Shown in pieces: positions 25,433-35,335 of a DNA stretch of 64,000 nucleotides. The translations under genes were made by a program, and so were the position numbers. The stretch spans positions 1,116,001 through 1,180,000 of the forward strand of contig JAKZHN010000006.1 of the NCBI GenBank assembly GCA_037179335.1. Reading direction: 5' to 3'. Below the pieces are notes generated by a model that did not search any database, had not been told where the DNA came from, and worked only from the letters and a program-made list of their open reading frames with translations. Each line of letters starts with the position of its first letter. Position 1 is the first letter of the stretch. The DNA is from Cyclaneusma minus (Eukaryota; Ascomycota; Leotiomycetes; Marthamycetales; Marthamycetaceae).

Positions 25433-27133
25433 ATGACGCCTTCAGCCAAAGCTCTCGAAAAGGCCCTCGCCAATGCCGTGCGCGAGCTCTGGGACAGTCC
25501 CCAGCGCGATCAGCTCTCGGTCACGCTTGCGCGAAAGCACGCCGAAAAGTCGCTGGGCCTGGACGCCGACTTCTTCTTGCAGGGCGATTGGAAGGCACAG
25601 AGCAAGAGCATCATCAGAGACCTAGTCGTGCGTACCATCATAACACACCGATGCGCCTACATTGTCAGAAGCACTTTCTGACTACACGCGATACAGGACG
25701 AACTCCAGAAGGCCGCTGCCGAATCTACTAGCGAAGCGCCTACGCCCAAGAAGGAGAAGAAGCCTGTGTCGACCAAGAAAGAAACGAAAGCGAAAGCTGC
25801 CCCACTGAAGAAGGGAACGAAGCGCGCGTCGGTGGATAAGAAGGAGGCGCCTAAGAAGCGCCAGAAGAAGGAGGAGACGTCCGAGGAGGATAGTCCATTG
25901 TCTTCTGCGGAAGCGTCGCCGTCCGATTCCGAGGTTAGCGACTTCAGCGATGCACCCAAGCCGAAGAAAACTAGCAAGGCAGCACCCACTAAGAAACGCG
26001 GCCGGCCTTCTAAGGCAAAGGTCGAGTCTGATTCGGACGAAGAGGAGGAGAGAAAGTCAGCAGTTAAGAAGGCACGCGGCCGACCCTCAAAAGCGAAGGT
26101 CGAGTCTGAGTCCGAGGAGGAGAAGGCAAAGCCCACTGCTAAGAAAGCGGGCGTAAAAAGGAAGTCGGTAGCAAAGGTCGAATCCGAGTCCGACGAAGAA
26201 AGCGGTTTCGAGCATAAGAAGATCAAGACATCTACCAAATCAGAATCAGACAGCGAGAGCGCCACCGAAGCGCGTAAGGAGAAATCAGTAAGTAGGCAAT
26301 CTACGAAAGTCGAATCCGATTTGGACTCGGACGCAGAAGATGTCAAGCCAGCCGTCGAAAAACAAGAAAGCGACTCCGATGCCGAAGTAGCACCCGAGCG
26401 CAAAGCAAGCGTCAAGGCTGAAGCCGACACCAAGGTCGTCAAAGCCTCCGACTCCGACGCAGAAGAAGAGGAAGAAGCGAAATCCAATATCAAGCAGCGT
26501 GACCCCTCGCCCTCCTCCTCCGAACTCTCCGTGCTTCTCGATGAAGCGCCCAAAAAGCGCGGCCGTCCTGGCAAAGCTAATGGCACAAGCTCCAAATCCG
26601 GCAGCACTGCCAAAGCTCCCAAAGCTCCCAAAGCAGCTGCGGAAGTTGACCCGGACACCGCCGAGATCAAGAAGCTGCAGTCACATCTCGTGAAATGCGG
26701 CATCCGCAAGATCTGGGGCATAGAACTGAAACCCTACGCCACCGCTGCTGAAAAGATCTCGCATCTGAGAAAGATGTTGAGAGACGCGGGCATGGACGGT
26801 CGTTTCAGCGAGCAGAAAGCAAAAGAGATCAAAGAAGCGAGGGAACTAGCTGCTGATCTGGAGGCCGTCAAGGAGGGTGAGAAGAGCTGGGGACTGGGAA
26901 GGGGAGCAAGGAGGGCGAAGATGAAGGCTCAAAAGGGGCGCTTTAAGGAGGAGACTGAGGAAGACGAGGACGAGGAAGATGCTGAAGTGAAAGATGAGGG
27001 CAGCGACGACGAGGATGACGGTGACGTGGTTACGAGGGCTAAGGTGGACAAGGAGGGAGAGAGGAAGGCGAGGGCTGCTGCTGTGAAGCAGGATTTGGCC
27101 TTTCTGGGTGATGAGGAGAGTGACTCTGACTGA
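25433..27133 (+). CDS. HIRIP3-like histone chaperone / chromatin protein
   Basis: Two exons, 25433-25627 and 25697-27133, give 543 residues. The N-terminal 65 residues form a small helical domain (ALANAVRELWDSPQRDQLSV). A very long Lys/Ser/Glu-rich linker follows, with repeated VESxSxEE blocks and three AT-hook-like GRP motifs (KKRGRPSKAK, ARGRPSKAK, KKRGRPGKAN). The folded C-terminal part, EIKKLQSHLVKCGIRKIWG to KEARELAADLEAV, resembles the HIRA-interacting protein 3 domain, which in animals is linked to H2A-H2B and casein kinase 2. The protein ends in an acidic tail. The SxSDEE blocks look like CK2 sites. Nuclear function is inferred from the basic/AT-hook content. The first exon boundary is supported by phase and a GTGCGT donor. 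Confidence 0.72.
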
Positions 27134-27412
27134 ATATGAACTTGGCTATCGACTATTGTACTATATTATTGAGATGGAACGGCATCAGGCGGTTGGTTTC
27201 TTGTCTGCAATGCATGTCGTATGAACTGTTGAAGCGGCTTCTTCTTCCGGAATTAGCATAGCTGTACAGAAACAATTACATGAGCAGCAGCAAAATGAAT
27301 GAATCACGCATACCCGTTCATCCTGAATAAAGACATCGATTCTTTTCATCTACTGAAACTCGCCATCCGGCTTTACCGGAGTTGCTTTTGTGTGGCAAAC
27401 ATTACGCTCGTT
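27134..27412. other. Convergent 3' region
   Basis: A short spacer between the HIRIP3-like gene and AP-1 beta-adaptin. No feature is seen. Confidence 0.4.
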
Positions 27413-29757
27413 TCAATCAAACATGCCTAAAAGGTCATCGCTCGCTGGCTTCTTACCACCTCCTTGCTGTCCCATCTGTGTCTGCGGTGGCGGAGGCTGC
27501 GAGGAGCCGCCCAAATCCAACCCCCCAAATCCATTCATGCCCATTAGATCATCCATCGTTCCCTGGGCAGCTACGGGCTGGGCAGCTGGTGCTGCAGGAG
27601 CGTCAAACAATCCCATCATATCATTCAATCCCCCGCTCCGTGCTTGCGGCACTGCGGGACTTGCGACTCGCTGTGGCGTGCCTGCTAAGCCTTCCAGACC
27701 GCTTGAGTTGCCTACTGGTGGGGCTTCGGCACTTGCAGGGGCGGCGCCATCGAAGTCGATGTCGAGTAGATTCTCCGTGTTGGATCCTGCTGCAGTGCCG
27801 TTGGCGGCGGCACTGACGCTTGCAGCGATAGGATTCTCAGCGGCGTTTTGACGTTGTTCTTGGATAGCGGCAATCTGGATGGCTTCGGAGCGGCCGTGAC
27901 CAACGAATGTCTCTGGTGGTTTGTGGTAGACAGAGGCAAGAGTCGAGATCTCATTGAGGAGCTGATTAAGTAGAACAGGGGGTAGAGAGGTCATGGTGGT
28001 GGTAATAGGAGGTTTGTCAGAGAGGATAATGTTCTGAGTTGCAATTAGCTCGGTACTTCAATCCAATGCCTTTTCAATCTTACCTTCGCGACTTGAAGAT
28101 CACCAGATAACAGGCGCCAGTACACATAGGCTCTGTCTCTAATATCCGGGTTATCGTTCTCTGCAGTTGCAGCCTGGAGAACCTTCTGCACAAGGCCTTG
28201 GTTGTTGTCCGGTTTCTTGAGGAAAAGCTTCACGACTGCCGTCAGGATCTGTAGCTGAGTCTGCGTGAATTCTTCCATGAATCCCTCAACAAATCCTGAC
28301 AGAATATCATCCGCGTTGCTGATCTTTTCTGCGTACTCTCCCACAATCCAGATGAGCGCACCCCTTGCGTTCGGCTCATCAAGCTCGTCAATATATTGGC
28401 AGAGTGTAGGAATAATTCCCTCGTAGCCAGGATACTTGCGGAAGATGTCCTTGATGACTACGATCGCTTCCTGGACCACGTAATTGACCTTCATCGCAAT
28501 AAGATCTAGGAGCGTGTTGACGCACTTTTCGCTTCCACTCTCGATCTTGATCGCAACCTGACCAATTGCTTTGACAGCACGTCTTACGAAATCCATGTCG
28601 ACTTCCAGAGCATACTCTTTCAATTCAGACAATAATTGGTCGACATTCTTGTCGCTGGCTATCCTAACCATGATTTCAAGCTTTTGCAACTTGACATATG
28701 GCGGATCGTTGTATTTGCAGAAGAACACCCTAAGCTCTTTGCTAAGGATGTCGGGGTTGGACTGAAGAAGGAGGTCGATATTTCGTAGAGCCACGTATTG
28801 CACTTCCGGTTGAGAGGCGACCAGTGTGACTAAAGGCGGTGCCATCTTCTTCAGGTATTGCTTTGAAAGGTCTGCGTTGACATTTCGAATATGAAGGAAG
28901 ACGACCTTGACGGCGGCCAGCACCACGCTAGGGTTGACATGCTGGAATTGGGGAGAGACTCGTTCGCAGATATGTTCCGACTCCTTAACGTCTGTCGTCC
29001 TGTAATCCGCCAACGTCGTCAAAATCGTCACTCTGCCCCATTCCGTACACTCGCTCAGAGCCATGAGCATCCTCTTTAAGGTTTGTGGTGTGACTTGCAA
29101 CGCTTTAGTCTCAGGGGCGGTTTCGTTGATCTCCACCAAGGCCGTCACCGAATTGGCCACAACCATCGGGTTTGGGTCCCCTATTAACTCTTGCAGCATT
29201 TCAAGAAATCCGTTCTCCAGACACATCGTTGGGTTGAGATCAAAGAGTTTCGCGACACATATGGCTGCCGTTTTTCGCACGTAGGGAGACTCGTCCTTTA
29301 AGGTTTTCCTCAGGGGCTCCTCCATATAGTCTACCATCTTGTCGACTCGTATACAACCCATAGTCCTGATTGCAAGTGCTCGCACGAGAGGATTCGGATC
29401 TTCGGAGTCCTGAACAAAGGTATTGACTGCTAGGATACAGAGGTCGGGATGTGATTTGGCGTAGTTCCTATCCAATATCCAAGGTCAGCAAAGCAAGTAG
29501 GCCGGGGCAGGGTGCACCTAGACTCACATGAGATAGAGGTATACCAGCTTCTTCTGGTCCAAGTCGGCTGTGGCAATGTTCTTGAGGACATCGGGAAACA
29601 GAGCCGAGACGTCCTTGCCCAGGGTCATGGCCATAATGGTCTTCTGGATAGACTCTTTGCGCTCCCAGGCATATTGAGAGACTAAACCGGCCCTCAACTC
29701 GAAAGTTTCGCCCTTTTTAGGCACGGCGAAGGCGCCTCTGATCCTGTTTACGGCCAT
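27413..29757 (-). CDS. APL2: AP-1 clathrin adaptor beta subunit
   Basis: Three exons, 29757-29528, 29467-28084 and 28033-27413, give 744 residues. The adaptin trunk is plain: GETFELRAGLVSQYAWERK, NYAKSHPDLCILAVNTFVQD, LVRALAIRTMGCIRVDKMVD and LIWIVGEYAEKISNADDIL. The hinge is Ala/Pro/Gln-rich and ends DDLLGMFD, which resembles clathrin-box motifs; no ear (appendage) domain is visible, as in other fungal beta-adaptins. AP-1 sorts cargo into clathrin-coated vesicles between the trans-Golgi and endosomes. The assignment to AP-1 and not AP-2 rests on high trunk conservation and is a judgement. It converges with the HIRIP3-like gene. Confidence 0.9.
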
Positions 29758-30233
29758 CGCTCACACAGATGGCTTGAGAGGCTGTGCCCCTCATATGCGC
29801 CTGGGCGCTTTGCTGTCGTGAATTCCGGTGCTCGATTGTCCAGGCGGTCACGGAAGGAAGATTGATAAGCGGCCTTTTGTTGAAGCTCCAGGGATAGCTG
29901 CAGACACAGGAGCGACGGCGCAAGAGCTGCAAGCGAGGCAGTGAAGTTTATTGAAGAGTGTCGGTAGCTATGTGGGCCAGATTGACGCTGTGAGGGAGTA
30001 ACTGCACGAAAGCGACCTAGCGACTCTGAGCTGGCAAAACATCGGTTCAACTCTAAAGCCGTTCAAAGGAGGTGCCGCCTCATAAAGGAGCACTACAAGA
30101 GGTCCGCACATCCAAAACGTACTATATTGCATTTGTTTGGTATTTCATTCTGCCTCTTGAAAAAAATAGGTAGACCAAGTACCCGAAGAAGAGTGCCCGG
30201 ATAGTCTTTCTCACCTGCATTAACACGTCCATC
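29758..30233. promoter_or_regulatory. Divergent promoter APL2/small membrane protein
   Basis: A 476-bp region containing both upstream regions. No repeats or additional genes are seen. Confidence 0.4.
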
Positions 30234-30512
30234 ATGGTCTGTCATATCCCCCTTTCTCTAATGCTGTTCCAGCTATTCTGACTTCTCCCACAGGCCAATC
30301 TTCCAAACCTTCGCCGGCTCTTCGTTGAGTCTCGAACTGACGCCGAGGAGAGCGCTTACTCCAGGAATGCTGTATGTATCTTCATAGCCATCGTAATATG
30401 CCTGGCTAACTTATCCCAGTTTTACAATCTGGTGCTGTTCATGTCTTCAGTCGCTGTCTTCAGTCTGGTAGCTCAGCGTGTCAACCGGGGACAAGCACTA
30501 CTTGGACCATGA
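30234..30512 (+). CDS. 57-residue single-pass membrane protein
   Basis: I do not recognise the family. Three pieces join in frame: the ATG at 30234-30236, then 30294-30371, then 30420-30512. The product starts MANLPNLRRLFVESRTDAEE and contains one membrane segment, NLVLFMSSVAVFSLVAQRV, with a short polar end NRGQALLGP. The first coding exon would be only the ATG followed by a GTCTGT donor; acceptors (CCACAG, TCCCAG), a CTAAC branch site and reading-frame continuity support the other junctions. Size and a basic N-terminus before one helix recall small subunits of mitochondrial membrane complexes, but this is inference. It converges with NDUFA13. Confidence 0.6.
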
Positions 30513-31020
30513 TCTGGAAGCTGCCACTCCCTAGCCTTTGGCTGCTAGAGAGGTCATGCAGGCTATTGCAATCACCAGCAAATCATTCTCGTCTTTCCAG
30601 ACTTACTCTGAAGCACTGGATGGCATGGTGCGGACGAGATTTTTAAGAATTCGACTCGACAAGTCGCCGAACCAGAAGATACAGACAGAAGGTCTCCTGC
30701 AAGCCGGTGGACGTCCGGAAGTGCCAGCACTCTCAGGGGTCTGGGGGAAGTCGACGCAAGCAGATTTAGTTGTTTACTTCCTGCACACCGATAATTATCT
30801 GAATGCAGCCGTCCACAATGATGATGTACCTTCAAACTGTTCTAATCTGCAGAAACCGGGCAATTCCGCCAACCCTCATATGGAGCGGTCAGAGCCTCGC
30901 GTCGAAGCTAGAGTTGCTTGATGAAGAACAAAAGGACAACCGGCCGTGTCACCGAGGGCATTATCTTGTTTAACGAGCGTCAGTTGATATGTACAAGTGT
31001 CCGCCCTCGTAATAGGCCCC
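30513..31020. other. Convergent intergenic region
   Basis: The 3' regions of the small membrane protein and NDUFA13. The open frame at 30538-30921 has no supporting features and starts just after another stop codon; I consider it chance. Confidence 0.4.
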
Positions 31021-31619
31021 CTATTTGTCCTTGGTAACCTGCCCGGGAGTAATAACATATGTCGGCCTCACGAATCTGTCAAGGCGTAGGTCAGCTTCAC
31101 GTCTCCAAAGATGCCTCCCTTCGCCCAATGTAGCCATACCTGTCTGAGTGGTAAGGGCTGCTGGTGCTTCCCAATAACTCCTTCTCCCTAGCCTGGTCTG
31201 CGTAGTACTTCCTCACCTGATCGCGGTCCTCCTCGGCAGTCAAAAGTGGAATGAGGTAGATTCGCGACCACATCTTCTCTCGTCCCATTTCACTGCGACA
31301 CCATCAGCTGGCTGCTCCTTATTGCTATCGATTCATCGGTTGGTCCTCGGCCAAAGTCGCCAGTATTGAGGCTATCGTCCGGATCTGGAGGCTTACTTGT
31401 GCTCTCGGACTCCTTTTCCGTATCTGTAGAAGCCGTAGGTCATGATACCAGCCACAGCGAAGAGCATAGTAGCTGGGCGGAAGCCGCGAGCCGGAAGGTT
31501 GCGCTGTTGAGCGATTGAGATTAGCTTCCTAAGCCTTTCAAAGCCGGCCAGAAACCAATTGGACCTACCTTGTATTGTACGGGCTCATAGCCCCCAGCTG
31601 GAGGAAGATCTTGAGGCAT
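31021..31619 (-). CDS. Complex I subunit NDUFA13/GRIM-19
   Basis: Four exons, 31619-31569, 31503-31397, 31292-31140 and 31075-31021, give 121 residues. The start MPQDLPPAGGYEPVQYKRN and the single membrane helix (TMLFAVAGIMTYGFYRYGKG) are the GRIM-19 signature. EMGREKMWSRIYLIPLLTAE and a C-terminal RPTYVITPGQ follow. This is an accessory subunit of mitochondrial NADH:ubiquinone oxidoreductase in the inner membrane, known as the B16.6 subunit in cattle. The gene is packed with three introns in under 600 bp. The exon ends were fixed by phase; every join gives a family-consistent sequence. Confidence 0.92.
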
Positions 31620-31864
31620 TTTGAAGTTATCGCGTGCTCAATCGCATGCGACGTAACTCGTCTTGAGGAGGTACGTTGTTGGAGATCATCAGATGGCGGG
31701 CGGTGTGCAGCTGACTAAGTCGCTAACTTCTACTTTGAGCGTCGTATCAAAATTCTGCCCGCTGCTTAAACTATTTTTCAATTCCCTCTCGCTGCAATTT
31801 CAAACATAAAGGCTCTCTCGACGATTCACCCCAACCCGCCGATCTACAAAATCCCATTCTCGCC

Positions 31865-33178
31865 ATGGCAGAAATGGAGGCCCCTCCGTCAAAGAGACAG
31901 AAGATAAGCTCTACTGAGTCTAAAGACATATCCAACAACGACCAGACCGAGGTTTCCCAGACGGCCTCAGAGAGCACTCGAGGTCCGCAGAACGATCAAG
32001 TCGACACAGACGAACCGATGCCGGACGTCCAGGCAAAGGTCGAGACATCAGAGGGCTCCTCGATTCCCACAGAAACAACAAAGCTCTCAAAGAACCAGTT
32101 GAAGAAGCTCCGCAGGAAGCAGGAATGGGAAGCCAGCAGACCAGACCGCAAGCTGAAGAAGAAGGAGAAGCTCAAGAACAAAAAAGCCCGGAAAGCAGAA
32201 GAACGAAGCGCCAACCCAGAGCCTCCAAAACCCCGCGCACCACCCAGACGTCCGACCCAACTCCCAATCTCGCTTGTCCTGGATTGCGGATTTGACGAGC
32301 TGATGACCGAGAAAGAGATTATTTCCTTGGGATCGCAAGTCGCGAGGTCTTACTCGGAAAACAGAAAAGCTCCTTTCAGAAGCCATTTTGCCATCTCCTC
32401 ATTCAATGGTCAGTTGAGAAACCGTCACGAAACTACATTGGAGGGTCACTATAAGAATTGGAAGGAAGTGAGGTTCTTTGACGAGGATTATGTTGCTGCT
32501 GCGAAGGAGTTGCATACGGTCATGCGAGGACCAAAGGGTGGAGAACTGAAGGGTGCTTTTGCTGCGGTCAAGGACGCACCAGCTGAGCCGGTATCGAACG
32601 GCGAAACGGGGAAAGCTACATTACCCGACGAGACACTTCAGGACACATCAGCCAAGAAATCTCCACCGCCAGCGGATACGTTGGTTTCGCCCACTCCGGA
32701 AGAACCTTCAATCGTCTACCTTTCCTCGGACTCCGAAAACACCCTGGATGTGCTTTCACCTTACACTACATATGTTATCGGAGGTCTAGTGGACAAGAAC
32801 CGTTACAAGGGAATCTGTCATCAGCGTGCTTCTGAGAGGGGAATCCCTACTGCCAAACTACCAATCGGCGAGTACATGACGATGCAGAGTCGATCTGTTC
32901 TGGCAACCAACCATGTCGTCGAGATCATGGTCAAGTGGCTTGAATACGGTGATTGGGAAAAGGCGTTTGTGGAAGTTATTCCGAAGCGCAAAGAAGCAAA
33001 GGTGAAGGCCAAAAAGACTGACGGCGAAGCAGATGGGGCCAACGAAGAGGAGGAAGAAGAGAATGAGGGAGAGGCAGAGCAGGAGGCAGAGCAGGAGGGA
33101 GAGCAGGAGGGAGGGGACAGGGAGGAAGCAGAAGCCGACGAGAAAGAAGAGCACAACGGCGCAAATGATGAAGAATGA
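31865..33178 (+). CDS. TRM10: tRNA (guanine-9-N1) methyltransferase
   Basis: An intronless 437-residue protein. The basic N-terminus (KLSKNQLKKLRRKQEWEASR) is followed by the SPOUT-type Trm10 domain. LVLDCGFDELMTEKEI, FRSHFAISSFNGQLR, YVIGGLVDKNRYKGICHQRA and IGEYMTMQSRSVLATNHVVE are visible. Trm10 methylates N1 of G9 in tRNAs using S-adenosylmethionine. About 50 residues of low-complexity Pro/Ser/Thr sequence interrupt the domain before YLSSDSENTLDVL. The C-terminus is a long acidic tail with repeated EQE motifs. The start is the first ATG with a purine at -3 and gives the usual length. Confidence 0.93.
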   Translation: MAEMEAPPSKRQKISSTESKDISNNDQTEVSQTASESTRGPQNDQVDTDEPMPDVQAKVETSEGSSIPTETTKLSKNQLKKLRRKQEWEASRPDRKLKKKEKLKNKKARKAEERSANPEPPKPRAPPRRPTQLPISLVLDCGFDELMTEKEIISLGSQVARSYSENRKAPFRSHFAISSFNGQLRNRHETTLEGHYKNWKEVRFFDEDYVAAAKELHTVMRGPKGGELKGAFAAVKDAPAEPVSNGETGKATLPDETLQDTSAKKSPPPADTLVSPTPEEPSIVYLSSDSENTLDVLSPYTTYVIGGLVDKNRYKGICHQRASERGIPTAKLPIGEYMTMQSRSVLATNHVVEIMVKWLEYGDWEKAFVEVIPKRKEAKVKAKKTDGEADGANEEEEEENEGEAEQEAEQEGEQEGGDREEAEADEKEEHNGANDEE

Positions 33179-34186
33179 GACGAGAAATGCTCAGGGATAT
33201 AGGCGATCGGATATCATTCTCCTTATGCGCCTCCTGAACAGCACAAAGGCCATGTCCAGTCTAGACTGCCAAGGCTGGTTAGCATTAGAGTTTCTAAGCG
33301 ATTTCAAAACTCTCGATATGCAGCATTGTTTCTGTACAGCATGAGTGTATGTGTATGTACTGTATAACTTGTATATGCAGTGTGGCTAGCCGTCCTTGGA
33401 AACAGGAGATCGAACGTCACAAATGGTAGCTCGAACGGCAAAGGTATGGAGAGCCTAGGTGGTTTTATTGCACGTCGGTCCGGACCGGCCGCTTCAGGCT
33501 ATTAATCCAAGTTACTTGGATTATTTCGAGTTGCTTGAACTATTTCGAGTTACTTGGATTATTTCAAGTTACTGGGATAATCTCAAGTGACTTGGATTAT
33601 CCCCAGATACTTGGAGTATCCCATGCTACTTGGAATACCTCAGGTTACTTGGAATATCCCGGGTTACTTGGATTATTCCAAGTTACTTGGATTATCGCAA
33701 GTTATTATAATCATTCCGGAAGGATCTCTTGCTTGAGTAAGCGGGGGTCGGTACTCGATCTCCCAAGTCAGACAAGTTCCACAGAATGGGCATATTCTGG
33801 AAAGCTGCAGATGCGTGATCTTGGCGTTACTAGCATTCAAGATGTCAATGGGAGATACCTCGAGGATCTGGGGAGATTTGATTCATTCATCTGTCTATAA
33901 CCACTCAGGTTACCCCCTTGGATTGCATTTATTGGAGCTCATGTCCAACGTATATACACTGTAAAGCGTAGTGGTGCAGCTTACGGCTCTCTCCTTGAAG
34001 CTGTGATATCCAGAGCCCTCCACCCTAACAGACCCCAATCTGCATCTTCTGTCCAAGGTGGAACGCGGCCTCTTCGTGGTGACTACCCCCGAGCAGGTGC
34101 TTCTGTCCGAGCCATCGTTCTAGGGTCCATTCTTTCCGTTCTTCAGATACACTCAGCGAATTTTCCAGCCTTCTCAAATTCCCTCT
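33179..34186. other. Intergenic region with 19-bp array
   Basis: A 1-kb spacer between the converging TRM10 and BolA-like genes. It contains the best-preserved 19-bp array (33508-33716) and the palindrome GGTCCGGACC near 33480. The open frame 33535-33900 runs through the repeat and is not considered a gene. Confidence 0.6.
33508..33716. repeat. 19-bp tandem array, eleven units (array 3)
   Basis: Eleven units in strict 19-bp register from 33508. Unit 1 is CAAGTTACTTGGATTATTT and unit 10 is CAAGTTACTTGGATTATCG. The invariant core is close to CCAAGTTACTTGG, a palindrome apart from its central base, separated by a 6-bp A/T-rich spacer. No terminal inverted repeats or target duplication flank it, unlike array 2. 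Confidence 0.93.
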
Positions 34187-34624
34187 TCACGCCGTCGTCC
34201 CATTAACAGTCTCGCCAGTGGTATCCTTTCCCGGGGCAACGGCCTGTTGTCCCTGCTCTGCCTGCTTCTCCCACTGCTCCGGCGTGTAGCATTTCGGCGT
34301 CCAGGCATGTATTTGTGCGATCTCGGTCTTCAGAGCGGAATTGACGAGGCGGTGACGTGCTAATGTGGTTTTGGATGCGAACTTAGGGGAGACGATCACG
34401 GCGGAGAAGGCTTGGCCGCAGCCACCTGTGGGTTCGTAAAATGGTGAGTCTATGTAGAGCCTTTGGTAGGTTTGGCAGATTTGGTGAGGCTTCTAGGGAG
34501 AAAGAGAAATTGATAGCCAGGCCTGCAAGGGAAGTGGCGTACCTGACATATCCTCGATGGCCACATGGGTAGCTTCGAGATCTTGGATCAGCTTCGCTTT
34601 CAGGCCAGCTTCTGTCACGGCCAT
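34187..34624 (-). CDS. BolA-like protein (BOLA2/Fra2 type)
   Basis: Two exons, 34624-34543 and 34425-34187, give 106 residues. The first exon encodes LIQDLEATHVAIEDMSG and the second GCGQAFSAVIVSPKFASKTT followed by LARHRLVNSAL and IHAWTPKCYTPEQW. The RHRLVN histidine and the upstream cysteine are the usual [2Fe-2S] ligand positions used with a monothiol glutaredoxin. In yeast Fra2/Bol2 acts with Grx3/4 in cytosolic iron sensing. The C-terminal tail is polar and variable. Divergent from NIF3 with about 710 bp between the start codons. Confidence 0.88.
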
Positions 34625-34904
34625 ATTGGGTGAACGAACGAGAGACGATTGGGAACTTCTGGTGAGTGGTGTGAATCGGACGGAGGAGGACTGGGGGACC
34701 CCGCAGTCGTCATAGCAAAGTTGAACGCGACATGGACGAAATACTGTGCACGGCGCGCCAAAGGCGCGCGCCACGCTTTCAACCGATTGTTAATGCGCAA
34801 AAAACTATATAATACTATAAAGTAAAATGCTATATTTTTGCGACCGCTCCTTTGGTCAAGAGCTTTGCTTTCTCCCTATATCGCGGACCCGAAAACTATG
34901 CAAG

Positions 34905-35005
34905 CTAATATAGCTAATTGGCTATATATATAGCTGGCTGGCTATAGCTGGCTATAGCTAGCTGGCTGTGGCTGGTAATTGGCTGTGGCTGGCTGACTGA
35001 GGCTG
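34905..35005. repeat. GCTGGCTATA low-complexity repeat
   Basis: The sequence repeats GCTGGCTATA and GCTGTGGCTG words in imperfect tandem, next to an AT-rich block with several TATA words. It may be a decayed simple repeat or the end of a decayed mobile element; I cannot define its borders. Confidence 0.55.
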
Positions 35006-35163
35006 GGGACTCTGCTTATGACGTTATTGGTTAACACCTTCCGCAAGCAGGCAAAGTGGGTCAAACGACCCTACGTCAATCGGCATTTCGGCGGGCGACC
35101 GGCAAATCGTTTTTCCCTGCACCGGATAGTCTTTGCCCTTCGGTCGAAAGCACACTTTTTTCC

Positions 35164-35179
35164 TGATAAGATAAGATAG
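35164..35179 (+). promoter_or_regulatory. Triple GATA-factor site cluster
   Basis: TGATAAGATAAGATAG contains three GATA cores in direct repeat, 157-172 bp upstream of the NIF3 start and 540 bp upstream of the BolA-like start. Fungal GATA factors control nitrogen, light and iron genes; which factor would act here is unknown. Confidence 0.4.
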
Positions 35180-35335
35180 CGGGTGTTACCGCTGGCTATC
35201 ATGCACCAGACGTAAAGTACTTTTCAGACTAACGGACATCAAACCACGTGCATCCACCTCACGTCAATCTGACAAACTCTCGTAGCTCCTCCCAACGAGC
35301 AATACAAGCCTTTCCAACCTCTCCAGCGGAATGAT

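Larger units (their letters stand above)
34625..35335. promoter_or_regulatory. Divergent promoter BolA-like/NIF3
   Basis: It contains an unusual low-complexity stretch at 34905-35005 built from GGCTATA and GCTGGCTG words, and a run of three overlapping GATA sites at 35164-35179. No protein gene is seen. Confidence 0.5.

Noticed and set aside
25657..26721. A 354-codon minus-strand open frame rich in Ser/Ala/Leu
   Set aside because: It is the reverse reading of the Lys/Ser/Glu-rich repeats of the HIRIP3-like gene; the composition is an artefact of low-complexity codons.
33535..33900. A 121-codon plus-strand open frame
   Set aside because: It translates the 19-bp array. Because 19 is not a multiple of three, the apparent peptide repeat cycles through frames by chance.
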